Positions 6,824-10,405 of a stretch of DNA of 10,405 bases are shown piece by piece. Numbering within the stretch: the first letter of the stretch is position 1; each line of letters begins with the position of its first letter. Under the pieces are notes generated by a model. It searched no databases. It saw only the letters and a program-made list of their open reading frames with translations, and was not told the origin of the DNA. Source of the stretch: a bacterium (GTDB lineage Bacteria > B130-G9); assembly GCA_021160245.1 (NCBI GenBank), contig JAGHCW010000204.1, positions 1 to 10,405 of the forward strand, in the 5' to 3' direction. Position numbers and translations under genes: made by a program.

Positions 6824-7783
6824 ATGATATACGGCGCAATCGACATAGGGACCGGCTCCGTGCTCTGTCTGGCCGCCGAACGGAGCGATGACGAAGCATG
6901 GCATGAACTCATCAGTGAGAGTGTGATAACCTCACTTGGCGCCGGGACGGAGATGAACTCAAGCGTCGCCCTTGAGAGCCAGGGACGGACGATTGCCGCC
7001 GTCGTGGACTACGTGCAAAGGCTGAAGGCGCTCGGTGCGGGCCACATATCACTCGTTGGTACAAGCGCGCTTCGACGGGCGGAGAATCGCGAGGAGTTCA
7101 TCGAGAGAGTCCGCTGTGAGACAGGGCTTTCTGTCGAGGTCATATCGGGAGAGGAGGAGGGCAGGCTTACATTCTGGGGCGCGACGCAAGGGCTTCTGAC
7201 CCGGGCAAGGCCGGTAGTCGTTATGGATGTGGGTGGGGGTAGCAGCGAGCTCGTGTTTGGGAGGGCTGCATCCGGGAGGGCGCCCGCGTCTCCAAATATC
7301 GGCGTCAGCATCCCCATCGGCGCCCTAGCCCTCACTGACCGTTTCATTTCCGCATACCCTATATCGACAGGGGAGTCATATCAGCTTAAGAAGGAGATTG
7401 ACGAGGCGCTCTGCACTGAGGAAGTTCGGACGCTCGTGGAATCCGCAAACCGGGCTTCAGAGAGGCCGCTCCTGGTCGGCGTGGGTGGGTCCGCAACGAC
7501 CCTCGTGGCCATGCGGGATGAACTCGACCCATACGTGCCCTCAAGAGTCCATCTCTCAAGCGTTACCCGGAGTGTTCTACATAAGCACATCGAGCGGCTT
7601 GGGGCGATGTCGCTTGATCGGCGCCATCGTGTTGTTGGCCTGCCGAAGGGCCGCGCGCCTGTTATAGACGCCGGACTCTCAATCCTTCACGCCATTATGA
7701 ACCTGTTCGGCGCCGACTCGATGACGGTTTCCGACAGGGGTCTGCGGCACGGCATCATCATCCGCGATGCTAGCCGGCTGTAG
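6824..7783 (+). CDS. Ppx/GppA-family exopolyphosphatase / guanosine pentaphosphate phosphohydrolase
   Basis: This 319-residue protein equals the two-domain core of the Ppx/GppA family, without the extra C-terminal helical domains of E. coli Ppx (about 510 residues). Visible motifs of the ASKHA-fold phosphatase are AIDIGTGSV at 5-13 (phosphate 1), TSALRRAENREEF at 80-92, ISGEEEGRL at 107-115 with the catalytic Glu at 111 or 112, MDVGGGSSELVFG at 134-146 (phosphate 2), GVGGSATTLVAM at 219-230 and RAPVIDAGLSIL at 277-288. These enzymes strip terminal phosphate from inorganic polyphosphate and, in some members, convert pppGpp to ppGpp; the sequence does not tell which. GGGAG at 6811-6815 sits 8 bases before the ATG, overlapping the end of the previous gene, so it is the last member of the plus-strand run. 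Canonical DIGSNS reads DIGTGS here, a variant compatible with the nucleotide/phosphate loop. Confidence 0.92.
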   Translation: MIYGAIDIGTGSVLCLAAERSDDEAWHELISESVITSLGAGTEMNSSVALESQGRTIAAVVDYVQRLKALGAGHISLVGTSALRRAENREEFIERVRCETGLSVEVISGEEEGRLTFWGATQGLLTRARPVVVMDVGGGSSELVFGRAASGRAPASPNIGVSIPIGALALTDRFISAYPISTGESYQLKKEIDEALCTEEVRTLVESANRASERPLLVGVGGSATTLVAMRDELDPYVPSRVHLSSVTRSVLHKHIERLGAMSLDRRHRVVGLPKGRAPVIDAGLSILHAIMNLFGADSMTVSDRGLRHGIIIRDASRL

Positions 7784-7819
7784 TGCTCTGCTTCGAGTCG
7801 CGGCGAAAGGGACTTGGCT
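7784..7819. other. Convergent junction between the two gene runs
   Basis: The plus-strand run and the minus-strand run end 36 bases apart. I looked for a GC stem followed by T-rich sequence on either strand and found none. The imperfect CTTCG...CGAAAG pairing is too weak to call. Read-through or a factor-dependent stop is possible. Confidence 0.5.
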
Positions 7820-8383
7820 TCAGACCACAGCATGTACCCGGGGCATCTTCATCGTCGTCCCGGTTATCCGGCCATATCGCTCCCTCAGCTGGTCGAAGTC
7901 CATCCGCAAAAAGTCCAGAATCTCCTCATCCGCAAAGCGTGAGATGTAGCCATCAATCATCGCCTTCAGCCGCTCATCGAAGGCTCTTCGCGAATGCCCA
8001 TGGGCGTAATTCTTGCCGGGGAAGCGGCGAATGTCACCGTCGAATTCAGGGCTTATGTGATAGAGCTCGTGGAATAAGGTCAGCAGTTTCGTCTCAAACC
8101 GCAGGTTCTGGAATCTAGGGAAATAAAAATATAGCACATAGAGAATCCGCCGCTCGCCTATCTCAATTGTGGGGTAGGCAAACTCCCGACCGCGATGCTT
8201 AATGCTCGCCTTGCCGCCCGGGAACCGTGTGGGGAATATCTTGGCATAGACCCCCCGCAGAGATCGCTTTCTAGACTTAGCGAAGCAAAGCAACAGCGCT
8301 TGTGGGTCTATGTGAGAGAATTCGCCGACATTCCGGCAGACATGCTCGGTTATCTCCTGCAGGCAATCAGTAACGTCTATCAT
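7820..8383 (-). CDS. Putative zinc metallopeptidase-like protein with HELYH motif, function unknown
   Basis: This 187-residue soluble protein has no signal peptide or membrane segment. The core is FETKLLTLFHELYHISPEF (96-114), where H105, E106 and H109 form an HExxH zinc site, followed by a conserved-looking FDGDIRRFPGKNYAHGHS (114-131) that could supply a third ligand at H128 or H130. Before it lie PTIEIGERRILYVLYFYFPRF (71-91), in strand-rich sequence, and an N-terminal helix. The layout resembles a small bacterial family annotated only as putative metallopeptidase; no substrate is known to me. Its ATG shares one base with the stop of the upstream oxidoreductase gene (TGATG), so translation is probably coupled. 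An AAGGA lies 12 bases upstream and an AGGG only 3 bases upstream, so initiation may rely on the coupling. Small size and lack of export signals argue for a cytoplasmic role. Confidence 0.8.
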   Translation of the reverse strand: MIDVTDCLQEITEHVCRNVGEFSHIDPQALLLCFAKSRKRSLRGVYAKIFPTRFPGGKASIKHRGREFAYPTIEIGERRILYVLYFYFPRFQNLRFETKLLTLFHELYHISPEFDGDIRRFPGKNYAHGHSRRAFDERLKAMIDGYISRFADEEILDFLRMDFDQLRERYGRITGTTMKMPRVHAVV

Positions 8384-9699
8384 CAGCCCTTAAGGTCCTT
8401 CTCGAGCAGCCTCGCCGCGTCTTGACCAAAAAGTATCGAGTTACTGACGTTTCTCGTGATCGGGTATATCTGGGCTGTGTTGTAGATGTAGAACCGCTTG
8501 AATAGCGTGCTGTGCTCCGGCAGCAACTTGGAGTAATTGAGCGTGTAGTAGGGGTCCGCGTGTGGGTGCCGGAACACGTGAAAACTCTCTATCTGATCGG
8601 CGGTAAAACCGGGCGATATCCGCCCAAGCGCCTCGACGAACTGATCGAATAACTCCTCATCAGATAGGCTATTCAACCGATGCTCCTCGGGTAAATAATT
8701 CGGCAGATAAATTACCGAGCGACCATCAAACTCCGGGCGGAGGTGCGAGAACTCAATAATACCGGGGAAGGGGATGGCGCTGTCTCCGATATTCAGCCAG
8801 AAGAATTTGGAAAAAGGCCTTTTCAAGATGATCGACATGTTAAGAACTGTCTGATATCTGATCGACGCAAGCCGCGTCCTGTAGCCGTCTGGAAAGAAAT
8901 CGACCGCCGAAAGCAGCGCCGGTAGCGGTATGGATGATATGACCGCGCGATGCACACGCTTGCCGAGCTTCGACTCTATCTGAAACTCACCCTCACGTGT
9001 CCTTTCGATTCCGGTGACTTTGCATTCAGTTCGAACCTCACCACCCATCTGGGCGATTCTCTTCATGTATTCATCAATGAGAATGGCGACACTGCCGCTT
9101 ACGTAGCCAAAGTGCTCAAGCGCGCTGCCCTCCCTTTTCGAACCCGCGCGCCTCGTGGTCCTTGCCCAGAGCCAAGAGAGCGGTATCTGGTCTTCAAAGC
9201 AATCGAATTTGCTCTTCATGAGGTGTGACCAGACGACTTCGTATGCCCGCTCGCCGGTCCATCTCTTAAGCCAGCGGGTTGCCGAGACGCTCTCCAGGGG
9301 CCGCCAGTCCGTCTTTCGCTGAAGCAGAAGCATGGCGAGACCGAAGCGGAGGCGTGACGTAAGGCTGAGCGCGCCGAAACGGAGCAGGTCCAACGGAGTC
9401 GTGAAATCCCACTGGCGGCCGCTTGAGAACATCCCCATTCGGCAATCACCCCACTTTATATGCTCGGACAGCCCGAACTCGCTCATCTGGTTCAATATCA
9501 CCCGGTCGGTGTCGCAGAGGAAATGGTGATACATCTCCAGTCGCGTGCCACAGACCTCGAACGTGCGAGCAAGACCGCCCGGCTCCTCGTCGCTCTCATA
9601 AACGGTTACGTCACCCAAGCCTCGGCTCAGGCAGTTATACGCCGCAGAAAGACCGAGTATGCCCCCGCCCAGAATCGCTATGTTCGCTCGCTTACCCAT
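8383..9699 (-). CDS. FAD-dependent oxidoreductase, amine oxidase / protoporphyrinogen oxidase-like fold
   Basis: This 438-residue protein starts with an FAD-binding Rossmann motif, IAILGGGILGLSAAYNCLSRG (7-27), an acidic residue after the second strand (E35 in VYESD) and the EPGGLART stretch (39-46) typical of amine-oxidase/PPOX/phytoene-desaturase folds. A middle substrate-domain portion includes SGSVAILIDEY (201-211), which is followed by a second dinucleotide-side motif (VISSIPLPAL, 253-262). The C-terminal FAD contact region reads NTAQIYPITRNVSNSILFGQDAARLL (407-432) in place of the usual AGD...SG..AA. Proteins of this subtype often sit in polysaccharide or lipid-carrier gene clusters, but their substrates are undefined. 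An in-frame GTG at 9717 exists, but ATG at 9699 is preferred because of its AGGAG and because it starts just before the FAD strand. It lies 39 bases after the acyl-CoA synthetase stop and overlaps the metallopeptidase-like gene by one base. Confidence 0.88.
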   Translation of the reverse strand: MGKRANIAILGGGILGLSAAYNCLSRGLGDVTVYESDEEPGGLARTFEVCGTRLEMYHHFLCDTDRVILNQMSEFGLSEHIKWGDCRMGMFSSGRQWDFTTPLDLLRFGALSLTSRLRFGLAMLLLQRKTDWRPLESVSATRWLKRWTGERAYEVVWSHLMKSKFDCFEDQIPLSWLWARTTRRAGSKREGSALEHFGYVSGSVAILIDEYMKRIAQMGGEVRTECKVTGIERTREGEFQIESKLGKRVHRAVISSIPLPALLSAVDFFPDGYRTRLASIRYQTVLNMSIILKRPFSKFFWLNIGDSAIPFPGIIEFSHLRPEFDGRSVIYLPNYLPEEHRLNSLSDEELFDQFVEALGRISPGFTADQIESFHVFRHPHADPYYTLNYSKLLPEHSTLFKRFYIYNTAQIYPITRNVSNSILFGQDAARLLEKDLKG

Positions 9700-9704
9700 C
9701 GCTG

Positions 9705-9709
9705 CTCCT
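9705..9709 (-). promoter_or_regulatory. Ribosome binding site that decides the oxidoreductase start
   Basis: On the minus strand AGGAG ends 5 bases before the ATG at 9699. The upstream GTG at 9717 would add six residues (VIAGAA) and would place this ribosome site inside the coding region, so the ATG is preferred. Confidence 0.75.
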
Positions 9710-9738
9710 GCTATCACTATCCATCAATCAGACAAATA

Positions 9739-10405
9739 TCAACTGCCCAGCATCCGTCGGATTTCGCGCTTCAATGGCTTGCCCAAGGGGCAGAGCGGAA
9801 GCTCCTTCCAGAAGAAAACTTGCCGGGGCGCCTTGTAATTTGAGAGCCGGCGCTTAACATAGTCAATCACGTCTCCCTCCGTAAGCGAGGCGCCTTCCGC
9901 AGGCTGAACAACCGCGACCGGGCGGGCCCCCTGATGGGTATCCGCGAGCCCGACGACCGAGACCTCAAGCACGCCCGGCATCTCCTTGATGACATCTTCC
10001 ACCTCGTGCGGATAGACATTGGCCCCTTGAACGAGTATCATGTCGTCCTTGCGGTCCTCAATGTAAATATACCCATCCGTGTCGATCCTCGCCATATCGC
10101 CCGTAAAAAGCCAGCCATCTATGATCCGCTTTGCGGTCGCCGCCTCGTCTGCAAAATACCCACGCATCACATTCGGCCCCATCACGAGAAGCTCTCCAAT
10201 CTCGTCAGGCGTCAGGTCGCTCCCGGCTTCATCAACGACTCGAACCGAAATGCCCGGCAGTGGGACCCCTATGGAGCCGGCCTTGCGGACCCCGTCGATG
10301 GGATTCAGCGAGACAACCGGGGACGCCTCGGTCAGGCCGTAACCTTCGAGCAGAGGGGCCTTGTATCGCTCGGCAAAGGCATCAATCGTCGATAGCGAAA
10401 GAGGC
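9739..10405 (-). CDS. Acyl-CoA synthetase / AMP-dependent ligase, C-terminal part (partial)
   Basis: The frame is open from the right window edge to TGA at 9739-9741, giving 221 visible residues; the gene begins outside. Reading from the edge, the protein shows EGYGLTEASPVVSLNP, the adenylate-forming A5-type motif, then GELLVMGPNVMRGYF, GWLFTGDMARIDTDGYIYI with the ribose-binding Asp, and the hinge DRKDDMILVQGANVYPHEVE. The C-terminal lid holds PLGKPLKREIRRML near the end, where the Lys of GK is the expected adenylation lysine. These enzymes activate a carboxylic acid with ATP and transfer it to CoA or a carrier protein. The YGLTEASP and NVYPHEVE wording fits long- or medium-chain fatty acid ligases, but substrate specificity cannot be read from this part. 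It leads the minus-strand run in the window, 39 bases before the FAD oxidoreductase, suggesting lipid or lipid-linked metabolism. All catalytic motifs visible here are intact. Confidence 0.93.
   Translation of the reverse strand, partial: PLSLSTIDAFAERYKAPLLEGYGLTEASPVVSLNPIDGVRKAGSIGVPLPGISVRVVDEAGSDLTPDEIGELLVMGPNVMRGYFADEAATAKRIIDGWLFTGDMARIDTDGYIYIEDRKDDMILVQGANVYPHEVEDVIKEMPGVLEVSVVGLADTHQGARPVAVVQPAEGASLTEGDVIDYVKRRLSNYKAPRQVFFWKELPLCPLGKPLKREIRRMLGS

Noticed and set aside
7772-7805. Possible terminator at the convergent junction (AGCCGGCT palindrome and CTTCG/CGAAAG pairing)
   Set aside because: The palindrome lacks a loop and T-tract, and the second pairing has a mismatch and no T-tract.
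9332-9857. Plus-strand open frames opposite the oxidoreductase and ligase genes
   Set aside because: They lie antisense to two confidently identified enzymes and cross their gene boundary, with basic low-complexity composition.
1-10405. Insertion sequence, integrase, prophage, toxin-antitoxin, CRISPR, tRNA or rRNA
   Set aside because: No matching proteins, repeat arrays, terminal inverted repeats or RNA cloverleaf patterns were seen; the genes are ordinary chromosomal families with similar base composition throughout.

Overview
This window is a stretch of bacterial chromosome, moderately GC-rich and densely coded. Genes are separated by a few bases or overlap, and ATG, GTG and TTG-type codons all occur near starts. 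Nothing points to a mobile element, phage or CRISPR. A Rex repressor, a bifunctional NAD(P)HX repair enzyme, an O-antigen-ligase/TPR fusion and an HExxH protein of unknown function together suggest a Gram-negative-like anaerobe or facultative anaerobe from a poorly sampled lineage. Taxonomy cannot be fixed from the sequence alone.

Plus strand, 1-7783. The window opens inside the 3' end of a gene for a Rossmann/DUF2520 oxidoreductase-like protein (1-464). After an 86-base gap holding a plausible sigma70-type promoter comes a tight five-gene run. It encodes NnrE-NnrD NAD(P)HX epimerase/dehydratase (551-2140), the redox-sensing repressor Rex (2142-2804, 1-base gap), an O-antigen ligase/polymerase-type membrane protein with a C-terminal TPR array (2829-4940), a GT-C-like membrane protein whose C-terminus carries what looks like a rearranged ILEI/FAM3 domain (4937-6811, ATGA overlap), and a Ppx/GppA-family phosphatase (6824-7783, 12-base gap). 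Its themes are NADH homeostasis and redox sensing, cell-surface glycan assembly, and polyphosphate/(p)ppGpp metabolism.

Minus strand, 7820-10405. A convergent three-gene run is read right to left: the C-terminal part of an acyl-CoA synthetase (9739-10405, cut by the window edge), an FAD-dependent amine-oxidase-fold oxidoreductase of the kind often seen with polysaccharide genes (8383-9699), and a small HELYH putative metallopeptidase (7820-8383) whose start overlaps the preceding stop by one base. The two runs meet tail to tail across 36 bases with no convincing terminator.

The most notable item is the C-terminus of the 4937-6811 product. Its two ILEI-like halves appear in the opposite order to FAM3/POMGNT1-type domains, which suggests a circular permutation or a truncated tandem. 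The second is the linkage of NAD(P)HX repair and Rex with surface-glycan membrane proteins in what looks like one transcript.
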